Source: an uncultured Porphyromonadaceae bacterium
Lineage (GTDB): Bacteria > Bacteroidota > Bacteroidia > Bacteroidales > Muribaculaceae
Assembly: GCA_900541555.1 (NCBI GenBank)
Contig: UQKE01000003.1
Location: 32,626-96,625, forward strand
Direction of reading: 5' to 3'
DNA: 64,000 nucleotides
Shown here: one piece after another, positions 27,131 through 37,858 of the stretch
Layout of the letters: every line of letters starts with the position of its first letter
Numbering within the stretch: position 1 is the first letter of the stretch
The notes under the pieces: generated by a model
Database searches by the model: none
The model's input: the letters and a program-made list of their open reading frames with translations, nothing else
What the model was told of the DNA's origin: nothing
Translations under genes and position numbers: made by a program

Positions 27131-28009
27131 CTATTTCTCAACTTGCCCGCCAAGTATATCGAGCAATTCTGCCGTTATGCTTTGCTGGCGCAATTTGTTA
27201 TATTCAAGTTTCAACGAATCCAACAATTTCGCGGCGTTGTCGTTTGCGCTTTGCATAGCCATCACGCGAGCCGCCTGCTCCGATGCCACATTTTGGCAGA
27301 ACACCTCTTGCATCACCGAAACGACGTAAAGCGGCAAAACCGTATTATAAATCCTGTTGGCATCCGGTTCAAACAAATACGGACGATTGACAGCTGTGCT
27401 TGCCGATTCTCCAAATGCTTCGGCCGCTACCGGCAACAATTGCTGTATGCCCAGCCTTTGGCGTCCCGCGCTGATAAACTTCATCGACACAATCTCCACT
27501 CGGTCTGCCCGATGGCCCACAAAATCGTCTTTCACGCGATTTGTCAACGACTTGACTTCCTCTATTCCGGCTTTGGCCGGCACTCCGGTCTTTTCCACTC
27601 GAATAAAATCGCCGGCCAGCTTCGAAACGGCTTTTTCCATCTTCCGCCCAATCGGATATATTACTATTTGCAATTCCGTATTTTTGCTTCGAAGCTCGTT
27701 GATTCGGGCAAGCAAGCCTTTGAAGATATTGATGTTGTACGCGCCGCACAAACCGTCGTCGGAACCGAGCACGATAAAAGCAGCCGTCGCCGGCTCCCTC
27801 GTTTCTGTCAACTCTGAGGCATATTCCGCATCGGTGGAGACAAGATTCCCCATAATCGTCTGCAATTGATTCCGAAACGGCACGACGCGAGCCAAAGCCT
27901 GTTCGGCTTTGTGCATCTTCGCTGAAGAAATCATTTTCATTGCCCCCGTTATTTTTTCCGAAGAGGCAACCGAACCGATTCTTCCTTTTAATTCTCGCAA
28001 CGTTGACAT
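27131..28009 (-). CDS. atpG: F1 ATP synthase gamma subunit
   Basis: 292 aa. The N-terminus STLRELKGRIGSVASSEKITGAMKMIS and C-terminus MQSANDNAAKLLDSLKLEYNKLRQQSITAELLDI are the two coiled-coil helices of the rotating shaft. VLGSDDGLCGAYN is the conserved Rossmann-like segment. It is the last gene of the atp block, 13 nt after atpA. Confidence 0.96.
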   Translation of the reverse strand: MSTLRELKGRIGSVASSEKITGAMKMISSAKMHKAEQALARVVPFRNQLQTIMGNLVSTDAEYASELTETREPATAAFIVLGSDDGLCGAYNINIFKGLLARINELRSKNTELQIVIYPIGRKMEKAVSKLAGDFIRVEKTGVPAKAGIEEVKSLTNRVKDDFVGHRADRVEIVSMKFISAGRQRLGIQQLLPVAAEAFGESASTAVNRPYLFEPDANRIYNTVLPLYVVSVMQEVFCQNVASEQAARVMAMQSANDNAAKLLDSLKLEYNKLRQQSITAELLDILGGQVEK

Positions 28010-28022
28010 ATTCTACAAAGGT

Positions 28023-29603
28023 TTATTTCTGCTCGTATTTTGCTGCAACTGCTTTTGCTGTTTCTGTCAATATGTCGGCAATTTCGTCGGTCATTTTTCC
28101 TTCTTTCAAAACAGCCAACACGTCTTCCTTGTGTCCTGCTTGCAGCATTTGAATGAATTCCGCTTCAAATTCGGCCACTTTGTCCAACGGCACGGAAGAA
28201 AGCAATCCGCGAGTTCCGCAGAAAATCACGGCTATCTGTTCTTCCACCGCCATGGGATGGTATTGCAATTGGATGAGCAAACGCTCGTTTTTGCGTCCCT
28301 TGTCGATTACGCGCGCCGTCACGGGGTCCATGTCGCCGCCAAATTTGGTGAACGATTCCAATTCGCGGAATTGCGCTTGGTCGATTTTCAAAGTGCCGGC
28401 AATTTTCTTCATAGCCTTTACTTGGGCATTGCCACCGACACGCGACACCGAAATTCCCACATTGATGGCAGGACGGATACCGCTGTTGAACAAAGCTGTC
28501 TCCAAAAAGATCTGCCCATCGGTGATCGAAATCACATTCGTCGGGATATAAGCGGACACGTCGCCGGCTTGAGTTTCGATAATCGGCAATGCAGTCAACG
28601 AGCCGCCGCCTTTCACCATCGGACGCAATGCTTCCGGCAAATCGTTCATGCTCTTGGCCACTTCATCGTTTTCGATGATCTTCGCAGCGCGTTCCAACAA
28701 ACGGGAATGCAAATAGAAAATGTCGCCCGGATAAGCCTCGCGCCCCGACGGGCGTTTTAATATCAGCGACAATTCGCGATAAGCCACCGCTTGTTTCGAC
28801 AAATCGTCGTAGACAATCAATGCATCGCGACCGCTATCGCGGAAATATTCGCCAATGGCAGCTCCCGCAAACGGAGAATAATAGCGCATCGCGGCAGAAT
28901 CCGATGCCGATGCCGCCACAACCACCGTATAGTCCATCGCGCCATATTTTTGCAACGTGTTCACAAGCGAGGCGATCGACGATGCCTTCTGCCCGATAGC
29001 CACATAAATGCAATAGACGGGCTTGCCGGCTTCGTAATCTTTGCGTTGATTGATTATCGTGTCGATTGCAATGGCCGTTTTTCCGATCTGACGGTCGCCG
29101 ATAATCAATTCGCGCTGTCCGCGCCCGATGGGGATCATCGAGTCGACAGCTTTCAAACCGGTTTGAAGCGGTTGTTTCACCGGCTGGCGGAAAATCACGC
29201 CCGGAGCCTTGCGGTCGAGCGGCAACCGTATCAAGTCGCCGCCAATCGGGCCTTTGCCGTCGAGCGGTTCGCCAAGCACATTGACGACACGTCCCAGCAG
29301 GCCTTCGCCGACAGGTATGGAAGCGATTTCGCCGGTACGGCGTACCGACATGTTTTCCGTCACTTCGTTGATGCGGTCGAGAAGAATCACGCCCACGTTG
29401 CTTTCTTCAAGGTTCATCGCAACGCCTGTCGTGCCATTCTCAAACTCCACAAGTTCGTTGGCTTCCACATTGTCAAGCCCGTAGACATGCGCCACGCCGT
29501 CGCCGACATTGAGCACTGTCCCGACCTCTTCAAACGAAGCCTTGTTCTTCAATCCGTCGAGCTGCTGCTTCAGGATGTCTGATATCTCACTGGGATCAAT
29601 CAT
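28023..29603 (-). CDS. atpA: F1 ATP synthase alpha subunit
   Basis: 526 aa. The Walker A region is [11 protein letters not shown], with GRGQRELI before it and [17 protein letters not shown] after. The alpha-subunit signature [17 protein letters not shown] is intact. It holds the non-catalytic nucleotide sites of F1. It starts 3 nt after atpH. Length is slightly above E. coli AtpA (513 aa). Confidence 0.97.
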   Translation of the reverse strand: MIDPSEISDILKQQLDGLKNKASFEEVGTVLNVGDGVAHVYGLDNVEANELVEFENGTTGVAMNLEESNVGVILLDRINEVTENMSVRRTGEIASIPVGEGLLGRVVNVLGEPLDGKGPIGGDLIRLPLDRKAPGVIFRQPVKQPLQTGLKAVDSMIPIGRGQRELIIGDRQIGKTAIAIDTIINQRKDYEAGKPVYCIYVAIGQKASSIASLVNTLQKYGAMDYTVVVAASASDSAAMRYYSPFAGAAIGEYFRDSGRDALIVYDDLSKQAVAYRELSLILKRPSGREAYPGDIFYLHSRLLERAAKIIENDEVAKSMNDLPEALRPMVKGGGSLTALPIIETQAGDVSAYIPTNVISITDGQIFLETALFNSGIRPAINVGISVSRVGGNAQVKAMKKIAGTLKIDQAQFRELESFTKFGGDMDPVTARVIDKGRKNERLLIQLQYHPMAVEEQIAVIFCGTRGLLSSVPLDKVAEFEAEFIQMLQAGHKEDVLAVLKEGKMTDEIADILTETAKAVAAKYEQK

Positions 29604-29606
29604 CTT

Positions 29607-30152
29607 TTATTTTCTGCTTAATAGTTTTAATCGCAATTTTCTTAATTCGTTTTTCATCGAAGCATCGAGCAGCTCCGAATCCGCTTTCACGGTGAAACCG
29701 CCTATCAACGAACCGTCGACACGCTCGCGATATTCGAGTTTGCGGCCATCCAAATGCGACTGCACAGCCGTTTTAAGCTCTTCCATCGTCTTCTCGGGCA
29801 AGGGAGATGCCGTCACGATTTCCACTTGCGAAATGCCGTGCGTCTCTCGATATTTTCGCCCGTAAGCCAATGCCATCGGTTGTATCAAAGCTTCTCGTCT
29901 ATGGCTGAAAACAAGTCTGAAAAACTTGTCAAGGCTCTTTCCTGATGCAGCTCCTGCCGCAGTCAAAAGCAAATCGATTTTGCCGGCAAGCGGAAGAAAC
30001 GGATTTTCGACCACCTTGGTCAGCTCTTTCCGTGTCGAGAAGCTGTCCGCCAACCGCGCCATTTGCTCGTAGACAGCATCTGCCTCTCCATTTTCCGTAG
30101 CATAGAGATACAGCGCTTTCGCATAGCGGTTAGGAATCAAACCATCATTCAT
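29607..30152 (-). CDS. atpH: F1 ATP synthase delta subunit
   Basis: 181 aa. The pattern NRYAKALYLYATENG at the start, NPFLPLAGKIDLL in the middle and DGSLIGGFTVKADSELLDASMKNELRKL at the end matches the OSCP/delta family, which fixes F1 to the peripheral stalk. It lies 15 nt after atpF. Confidence 0.95.
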   Translation of the reverse strand: MNDGLIPNRYAKALYLYATENGEADAVYEQMARLADSFSTRKELTKVVENPFLPLAGKIDLLLTAAGAASGKSLDKFFRLVFSHRREALIQPMALAYGRKYRETHGISQVEIVTASPLPEKTMEELKTAVQSHLDGRKLEYRERVDGSLIGGFTVKADSELLDASMKNELRKLRLKLLSRK

Positions 30153-30167
30153 TTTCCTTGCGTTTTT

Positions 30168-30665
30168 TTAATTCTTAGTTTCCATCTCATCCAGCAATTT
30201 CTCCACGAGTCGAGATTGGGCTTTTTCGTTGTCCATCTTCTCACGGAGAAGTTTTTCCGCGATTTGAATGGCAAACGAGCTAACCTCATTGCGGAATTGC
30301 AGTTCAGCTTCTTTGCGCGCTTGCTCAATCGACAATTTTGCCGCATCGGTAACCTTTTTGGCTTCTACCGTGGCAGCTTCTTTCGCCTCTTCGATGATTT
30401 GCGCTTTCATCCGAGCAGCTTCGCGAAGGATTTCAGCCTGTTGCTTCCGCGCTTCAAGGATAAACTTGTCCGCCTCTGCTTTCGCGTTGTCTACATGTTC
30501 TTTCGCCTCTTGCGCATACAACACGCCCTTGTCGATCAAATCCGCACGCGATTCCATCATCTTGATGATGGCAGGCCATGCGAATTTGCCGAGCACGACG
30601 CACAACAGCACGACGACGACAAACATCCAAAACACCAAGCCGAATTCAGGCGTAAACAGTTCCAT
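30168..30665 (-). CDS. atpF: F0 ATP synthase subunit b
   Basis: 165 aa. One N-terminal membrane helix (FGLVFWMFVVVVLLCVVLGKF) is followed by a long Ala/Glu/Lys-rich amphipathic helix (about 30-160), as expected for the peripheral stalk. It is 21 nt after atpE. Confidence 0.95.
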   Translation of the reverse strand: MELFTPEFGLVFWMFVVVVLLCVVLGKFAWPAIIKMMESRADLIDKGVLYAQEAKEHVDNAKAEADKFILEARKQQAEILREAARMKAQIIEEAKEAATVEAKKVTDAAKLSIEQARKEAELQFRNEVSSFAIQIAEKLLREKMDNEKAQSRLVEKLLDEMETKN

Positions 30666-30686
30666 CTGATACTGCTTTTATCTATA

Positions 30687-30950
30687 TTAAATAAACAGTG
30701 AAAGAACGCATACGATAACGCCGAACAAAGCCACGCCTTCGACCAACGCAGCAATCACAATCATATTGCTACGAATGTCGCCCGACGATTCCGGCTGACG
30801 CGCAATAGCTTCCATGGCAGCCGCGCCAATTTTACCGATACCGATACCTGCGCCAATCGCTGCGATTGAAGCGCCCAAACATGCACCCATTTTGTCAAGT
30901 CCCAAAGACATAACTGCATCAGCGGCTTGCGCTAAAATCATTCCTAACAT
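30687..30950 (-). CDS. atpE: F0 ATP synthase subunit c
   Basis: 87 aa, two-helix hairpin. Helix 1 has the glycine zipper AIGAGIGIGKIG, the polar loop is ARQPE, and helix 2 carries the ion-binding Glu in VIAALVEGVALFG. The Gln in helix 1 and Ser/Thr next to the Glu that mark sodium-binding rings are absent, so proton coupling is predicted. It has a short N-terminal extension (MLGMILAQAADAVMS). Confidence 0.96.
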   Translation of the reverse strand: MLGMILAQAADAVMSLGLDKMGACLGASIAAIGAGIGIGKIGAAAMEAIARQPESSGDIRSNMIVIAALVEGVALFGVIVCVLSLFI

Positions 30951-30993
30951 AGTAATTTAATTTAAATGGTTAATTTTTATTTTTTCTATTTCT

Positions 30994-32064
30994 TTATTTT
31001 GCTAATTCCGACGACTCCTCCGCCTCCTTTGGCATGGCAAGGGAAATGAACAAAGTCGACAACATAGTGAACACATAAGCTTGAATGAAGCTGATAAGCA
31101 CATCCAGCAAAAGCATGAACAAGGAGAAGCACATCGAAACGACCGTAGTCGCCGATGCCACTCCGAAACCGAACGGCGCGAATATGAAAATCAGCAATGT
31201 CAGCACAATCACAATCATGTGGCCGCCAATCATATTTGCAAACAAACGGACGCACAACGCTGCCGGCTTCGTAAAAATGCCAAACAATTCAATGAGCGGC
31301 ATGATCGGCAACGGGAACTTCAATGCCAATGGCACATCGGGCCAGAAGATGTCTTTCCAATAATGCTTGTTGCCTTTCACGTTCGTGATGACAAACGTGC
31401 AGACTGCCAGCACCAAAGTGACGGCAATGTTGCCTGTGATGTTGGCGCCTCCCGGGAAAATCACGATCAAGCCCAACAAGTTCATCGTGAAAATGAAGAA
31501 AAACACAGTCAACAGATAGCCTGCAAACTTCGGGGCTTTCTCTCCGAGCGTGTCTTTCAACACGCCGTCGTATACGAACCCGATCAGAGCCTCCACTGCC
31601 CCCATGCCTTTCCGCGGCGCTTTCATGCCTTTCCGCTTATAATAACGCACAAGCGAAAACATGACGGCTGCCACGATCAAAGCTGCAATCATCAGCCCTG
31701 CCACGTCTTTCGTAATCGACAAATCCACCGGACGATACTGGCGGCCGTCGGCTGTCAATTGAACGACCTTGCCCTTATAATCGCCGTCTTTGGCTATCGC
31801 GAAAACAACACCATTGTCGGCATACGCCTCTCCGCCGGTCACTCTTGCAGAACTAAACAAATGCCAATCGCCCGCTTCATCGTTGACGATGACGGGCAAC
31901 GGGATTCTGTGCGCATGCGAAAACGGCACTTCCCAACCATAGGCATCGCCAAGATGTTCGAAAATGATACCCTGCAAGTCCATTTCCCCTGATTCCTCAT
32001 TGGCCGAAGCCGGAATCGCCGGCAACATCATTGCGATGAATAATATGGCAATCAGTTTTTTCAT
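30994..32064 (-). CDS. atpB: F0 ATP synthase subunit a
   Basis: 356 aa from the ATG at 32064, which begins a signal peptide (MKKLIAILFIAMMLPAIPASA). A roughly 90-residue periplasmic domain follows before the usual membrane helices, a layout common in Bacteroidota. The proton-channel helix KPAALCVRLFANMIGGHMIV contains the essential Arg. The start lies 4 nt after the atpC stop. The small AtpI-like gene that I expect here in some Bacteroidetes is absent. Confidence 0.95.
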   Translation of the reverse strand: MKKLIAILFIAMMLPAIPASANEESGEMDLQGIIFEHLGDAYGWEVPFSHAHRIPLPVIVNDEAGDWHLFSSARVTGGEAYADNGVVFAIAKDGDYKGKVVQLTADGRQYRPVDLSITKDVAGLMIAALIVAAVMFSLVRYYKRKGMKAPRKGMGAVEALIGFVYDGVLKDTLGEKAPKFAGYLLTVFFFIFTMNLLGLIVIFPGGANITGNIAVTLVLAVCTFVITNVKGNKHYWKDIFWPDVPLALKFPLPIMPLIELFGIFTKPAALCVRLFANMIGGHMIVIVLTLLIFIFAPFGFGVASATTVVSMCFSLFMLLLDVLISFIQAYVFTMLSTLFISLAMPKEAEESSELAK

Positions 32065-32068
32065 AAGT

Positions 32069-32308
32069 TCAATACACACATACCGACACTACGTTTCTAT
32101 CCACATCGGCAATTCCGCCTTCAATCGGCATTGATTGCCGCTCGCTTCCGTCCTCAGGTTGATACTCGATTTCTCCGCGAGTCAAGACGGACACAAGAGA
32201 AGCGTGATTTTCAAGCACAGTAAACAGCCCCGCTTCTCCGGGCAATGTCACCAACGACACTTTCCCGTCGAACAGAATTTTTTCCGCTGAAATCACCTTT
32301 AATGTCAT
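32069..32308 (-). CDS. atpC: F1 ATP synthase epsilon subunit (short form)
   Basis: 79 aa, only the N-terminal beta-sandwich (VISAEKILFDGKVSLVTLPGEAGLFTVLENHASLVSVL). The C-terminal helical pair that inhibits ATP hydrolysis in E. coli (total about 139 aa) is missing, as is usual in this phylum. It therefore links gamma to the c-ring but probably cannot act as the usual epsilon brake. It is 11 nt after atpD. Confidence 0.95.
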   Translation of the reverse strand: MTLKVISAEKILFDGKVSLVTLPGEAGLFTVLENHASLVSVLTRGEIEYQPEDGSERQSMPIEGGIADVDRNVVSVCVY

Positions 32309-32319
32309 AACGCTCTTTT

Positions 32320-33834
<1,515 letters not shown>

Positions 33835-33849
33835 TTAAAATTCCATTAT

Positions 33850-34926
33850 TTAAAAGTGCCAGCCAAATGCCACGACGATCAACATGAGCACCAAGTTGAC
33901 TAAATTAATCGGGAGCAGATATTTCCATTCGAACGCCAAAAGCTGGTCGATTCGCAAACGCGGGAATGTCCATTTAAACCAAATGATGATAAATGACAAT
34001 GCCACCGCTTTCACTACAAACCATACGACCGAGGGGATATAATCCATCACGGCGTTGAAGCCTTCCCATCCGGGGATATGGAGCGGCATCCACCCGCCGA
34101 AGAAAAGCAGCGTCGCAACGCCCGACACGATAAACAAATTCAAATATTCGGCAAGGTAGAACAAACCGAAATGCAAACCGGAATATTCCGTATGATAGCC
34201 TGCTGTCAACTCCGACTCCGCCTCCGGCAAGTCGAACGGGCCGCGATTGGTCTCCGCCGTGCCTGCAATCATATACACAATGAAAGCTATCACCGCCGGA
34301 ATATGGCCTTGGAAAATGAACCATAAATCTTTTTGGCCTTCCACCAAGCCGCTCACCGACATCGTTCCGGCAAGTAAAACAATTGTCATGATCGACAAAC
34401 CTATCGACAATTCGTAGCTCACCATCTGCGCGCCGCTTCGCAAAGCGCCAATCAAGGTGTACTTGTTATTGCTCGACCATCCGGCAAGCAATATGCCCAG
34501 CACGCCAATCGACGAAACGGCCGTAAGGAAGAAAATTCCAATGTTAAAGTCTATGATCTGCAAGCCATTGCCCCACGGCAGCACAGCAAACGCAGCAAAC
34601 GACGATGCCACCACCAGATACGGAGCCAAAGCAAACAAAAATTTGTCGATATTGTTGATCGGAATCAATTCCTTTATCAAAATCTTAAACATGTCGGCGA
34701 AACTTTGAAGCAACCCGAACGGGCCTACGCGATTCGGGCCCAACCGGCATTGGAACGCTCCGCAGACTTTGCGCTCGAAATAAATATAGAACAATGCAAG
34801 CAGGGCATAAACGAGCAACAAGCCGAATCCCAACAACACACATTCTATCACTGTCGTCAACCACGCCGGCATCACGCCGTTCAGCAAGTTGTCAAACCAC
34901 TCTGTGACGATTCTAAAGTCGAACAT
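33850..34926 (-). CDS. nuoH: NADH-quinone oxidoreductase subunit H
   Basis: 358 aa with about eight helices. Conserved elements are [55 protein letters not shown], and [14 protein letters not shown]. These line the quinone tunnel and the E-channel of complex I. It is 39 nt after nuoCD and is directly followed by atpD rather than nuoI. Confidence 0.96.
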   Translation of the reverse strand: MFDFRIVTEWFDNLLNGVMPAWLTTVIECVLLGFGLLLVYALLALFYIYFERKVCGAFQCRLGPNRVGPFGLLQSFADMFKILIKELIPINNIDKFLFALAPYLVVASSFAAFAVLPWGNGLQIIDFNIGIFFLTAVSSIGVLGILLAGWSSNNKYTLIGALRSGAQMVSYELSIGLSIMTIVLLAGTMSVSGLVEGQKDLWFIFQGHIPAVIAFIVYMIAGTAETNRGPFDLPEAESELTAGYHTEYSGLHFGLFYLAEYLNLFIVSGVATLLFFGGWMPLHIPGWEGFNAVMDYIPSVVWFVVKAVALSFIIIWFKWTFPRLRIDQLLAFEWKYLLPINLVNLVLMLIVVAFGWHF

Positions 34927-34965
34927 AATTATCTGTTTTCTTTATGATACTTCCGTTAATTAATT

Positions 34966-36585
34966 TTATCTGTCGATATCGGGAACTATGTAGTCCAACG
35001 AACCGCCGATCGTTATCAAGTCGGCGATTTTCTCGCCTCGCGTCAGATGGTCCACCACATTGGCAAGACGCAGACAAGTTCCGTTTATTTTCATGCGATA
35101 CGGCGTCTTCTCGCCTTTGCTTTCGATATAAACGCCAAAAATGCCGCGGCATGCTTCCACTTCCTGATACCAATGGCCCTCCGGCAATTTGATGATCTTG
35201 GGCACTTTCGCGCAGTAATCGCCTTCCGGAATATTGTCGACCAATTGTTCGAGAATCTTCACCGATTGCTCGATTTCTTTCAAACGCGCCAAATAGCGGC
35301 TGAACGAGTCGCCATCTTCAAGCACCACTTGTTCGAAATCGAGTTCCCCGTAAATGGAATACGGGTTCGTCTTACGCAAATCGCACGCCCAACCGGAAGC
35401 ACGTCCGGAAGGTCCGGCCACGCCATAGCTTATGGCATCTTCCTTGCTCAACACGCCCACTTGTTTCAGACGGTTTTGGAATATGATGTTGCCCGTGACA
35501 AGTTGATGGTATTCTTTCAACCGCGACGGCATGATGGCAATCAAGTCTTTCACGCGTTGCACGAAATTCGGATGCAAATCGAATCGCACGCCGCCAATTG
35601 TGTTATAATTGAACGTCATGCGCGCTCCGCATGTCTCTTCAAAGATGTCAAGAATCGTTTCGCGCTCACGAAGCCCGTAGAACAGCGCCGTAGTCGCGCC
35701 AAGGTCCATGCAATAAGTGCCGTAGAACAACAAATGGGATGCGATGCGCGAAAGCTCATCCATCATCACGCGAATCACCTGAGCCCTGCGCGGCACTTCT
35801 ATGCCAAGCGCTTTTTCTACACACATGCACACGCAATGCTCGTTGGGCAATGCAGAGAAATAATCCATCCGGTCATAAAAATGCACGACCTGCGGATAAG
35901 TGAGCTTTTCACACAATTTCTCGATTCCGCGATGAATATATCCGCAAACGAGATCGATTTTTTTCACTTCCTCGCCGTCGAGCGATGTGCGGAACCGGAG
36001 CACGCCGTGCGTTGCAGGGTGCTGCGGGCCAATGTTCACGACAAAATCCTTATCGTCGAATATTGCCACTTTCTCTTCGTGCACGTTTCCATCCGCATCC
36101 TCTTTATAAGACACCGTGCTATCGTCTGTCTCTTCATGATACAGCCGCACGGGATTTATATCCGGATTTTCGTCGTAGTCCTTGCGATAAGGATATCCCA
36201 CCCAGTCGTTGCGCAAGAACAAGCGGCGCATGTCGGGATGGTTGATGAATTTTATGCCAAAGAAGTCGTACACTTCCCGCTCTTCAATTTCTGCCACTTT
36301 CCATAAATCGGAAACACTGTGGAGCATCGGATTCTCCCGATCGGTCGTCGACACTTTCACCGACACCATTGAATAGTCGGAAGTCGATTTCAAATAATAA
36401 ACACAGCCCAAAGAATCGCCCCAATCTTCGCCGACAACTGCTGCCAGCCAATCATATCCTGCATTCTTCAAAGCCTCGGCGGTTGCATGCCATTTTGCGT
36501 CGGGGACAACTGCCGTCAGCGTCTCATTTTCCTCAAACACTGCATCGGGACACACCTTGCCGATCAACTCTTGTATATTACCCAT
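34966..36585 (-). CDS. nuoCD: NADH-quinone oxidoreductase subunit C/D fusion
   Basis: 539 aa. Residues about 1-135 are NuoC (EIEEREVYDFFGIKFINHPDMRRLFL). From about 165 it is NuoD, beginning NIGPQHPATHGVLRF, with PNEHCVCMC, GVAGPSGRASGWACDLRK and ESKGEKTPYRMKI. The fusion is shorter than E. coli NuoCD (600 aa). NuoD shapes the quinone pocket against NuoB. It lies 23 nt after nuoB. Confidence 0.96.
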   Translation of the reverse strand: MGNIQELIGKVCPDAVFEENETLTAVVPDAKWHATAEALKNAGYDWLAAVVGEDWGDSLGCVYYLKSTSDYSMVSVKVSTTDRENPMLHSVSDLWKVAEIEEREVYDFFGIKFINHPDMRRLFLRNDWVGYPYRKDYDENPDINPVRLYHEETDDSTVSYKEDADGNVHEEKVAIFDDKDFVVNIGPQHPATHGVLRFRTSLDGEEVKKIDLVCGYIHRGIEKLCEKLTYPQVVHFYDRMDYFSALPNEHCVCMCVEKALGIEVPRRAQVIRVMMDELSRIASHLLFYGTYCMDLGATTALFYGLRERETILDIFEETCGARMTFNYNTIGGVRFDLHPNFVQRVKDLIAIMPSRLKEYHQLVTGNIIFQNRLKQVGVLSKEDAISYGVAGPSGRASGWACDLRKTNPYSIYGELDFEQVVLEDGDSFSRYLARLKEIEQSVKILEQLVDNIPEGDYCAKVPKIIKLPEGHWYQEVEACRGIFGVYIESKGEKTPYRMKINGTCLRLANVVDHLTRGEKIADLITIGGSLDYIVPDIDR

Positions 36586-36608
36586 ATAATAATGTGTATC
36601 GTTATTTA

Positions 36609-37229
36609 CTATTCTGCTACATGCTCTTCTTTCGCGATTTCCGGATTCTCCTTAAAGAAATCTTCCCGAGTTTTCTTGCGATTTACGCCGCCGAAGAAAC
36701 GTTCCACTTTCACCTTCCGTTGAAGCTGCATCAAGCCGTAGAACATGGCTTCGGGACGCGGCGGACATCCCGGGATATATACATCGACAGGCACCACCGA
36801 GTCAATGCCTTTCACCACATGATACGAATTGCGGAACGGACCGCCGGACACCGCGCAGCCTCCCACTGCTATCACATATTTCGGCTCGGCAAGTTGCTCG
36901 TAAAGTCTTCGGAAAACCGGAGCCATGCGATGCACGATTGTTCCTGCCACCATCATGAAATCAGCTTGACGAGGGCTCGAACGGGCCACTTCAAATCCGA
37001 ATCGCGCCATATCGTAACGAGCGGCCCCCAAGCAGATAAACTCAATGCCGCAGCAGCTGGTGGCAAACGTCAAAGGCCACAAAGAATTGGAACGACCCCA
37101 ATTGATCAACTCATCAAGCTTCCCGACAACAACATTTTGCCCGGACTCTTTCAATTGAGCTACCAAGTTGTCTATATACTCATTGTCCTTGAAGTCCTCA
37201 CGCTTCATTCCCTTTATTTTCACTTCCAT
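36609..37229 (-). CDS. nuoB: NADH-quinone oxidoreductase subunit B (N2 cluster)
   Basis: 206 aa from the ATG at 37229. This start overlaps the nuoA stop by 10 nt and has a good purine-rich AAAGGAG upstream inside nuoA, pointing to translational coupling. The N2 ligands are all visible: TSCCGIEF, GGCAVSGG and PGCPPRPE. The C-terminal 25 residues are charged and lack a family match. Confidence 0.96.
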   Translation of the reverse strand: MEVKIKGMKREDFKDNEYIDNLVAQLKESGQNVVVGKLDELINWGRSNSLWPLTFATSCCGIEFICLGAARYDMARFGFEVARSSPRQADFMMVAGTIVHRMAPVFRRLYEQLAEPKYVIAVGGCAVSGGPFRNSYHVVKGIDSVVPVDVYIPGCPPRPEAMFYGLMQLQRKVKVERFFGGVNRKKTREDFFKENPEIAKEEHVAE

Positions 37230-37594
37230 TGCAATGCTCCTTTCCGCCACGCATAAGCGAGCCCTAAAATCAACACAAACAGGAACACACACACGGCAAG
37301 GATGCTTTCGACGCCCATGCCCTTAGCTATCACAGCCCACGGAAACAAAAAAACGGCCTCCACATCGAACATCAAAAAGAGAATCGCAAACAAGTAGTAT
37401 CCCACCTTGAATTGCACCATACTCTCTCCGCGTGTCGGAACACCGCATTCGTAAGCCTCTCCTTTTTGAGGAGCATAAGACCGCGGACCAAGCCATCCGG
37501 CCAACGACAGGCCGATAACTACCAAAGCCACTCCTGTCAACACCGCCACAAGGGCTGTCGTCGTACTTTCAATTCCAAATATCGACAATTCCAT
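37220..37594 (-). CDS. nuoA: NADH-quinone oxidoreductase subunit A
   Basis: 124 aa with three helices. The ATG at 37594 is chosen over one 33 nt upstream because it leaves the standard N-terminus. The conserved loop YECGVPTRGESMVQFKVGYY and the helix ILFLMFDVEAVFLFPWA are clear. It is the first gene of the operon, with a -7 box about 110 nt upstream. Confidence 0.95.
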   Translation of the reverse strand: MELSIFGIESTTTALVAVLTGVALVVIGLSLAGWLGPRSYAPQKGEAYECGVPTRGESMVQFKVGYYLFAILFLMFDVEAVFLFPWAVIAKGMGVESILAVCVFLFVLILGLAYAWRKGALQWK

Positions 37595-37702
37595 ATTAAA
37601 TAGTTTATTCAACACCAAAAGAAGCAAACATAACAGCTTAACAATCAGCCATTATCGTCGCATTCCATTCAGCCTTCCGCCCACATTGGCGTTTAGGCTG
37701 TG

Positions 37703-37710
37703 CAAATATA
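37703..37710 (-). promoter_or_regulatory. -7 box of the nuo-atp operon promoter
   Basis: The minus strand reads TATATTTG, an exact TAnnTTTG match, followed by CA. A T-rich tract lies at the expected -33 position, without an exact TTTG. The predicted leader is about 100 nt. Confidence 0.6.
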
Positions 37711-37858
37711 GCAAATCTTTCCCGTAAAAAATGTGATTTCTTCAAAGGAATTTCATGGTAAAAATTTCAAAAATATTTTCCTTTTTCTCCTTTCCGAAAA
37801 ATCACAAAATTTAGGGATTGTGCAATCCGGCAAAACTCAATTCCTTTGTTCCGACTTT

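Noticed and set aside
30687..30950. Sodium-driven ATP synthase
   Set aside because: The c subunit lacks the Gln in helix 1 and the Ser/Thr next to the key Glu that sodium-binding rings carry.
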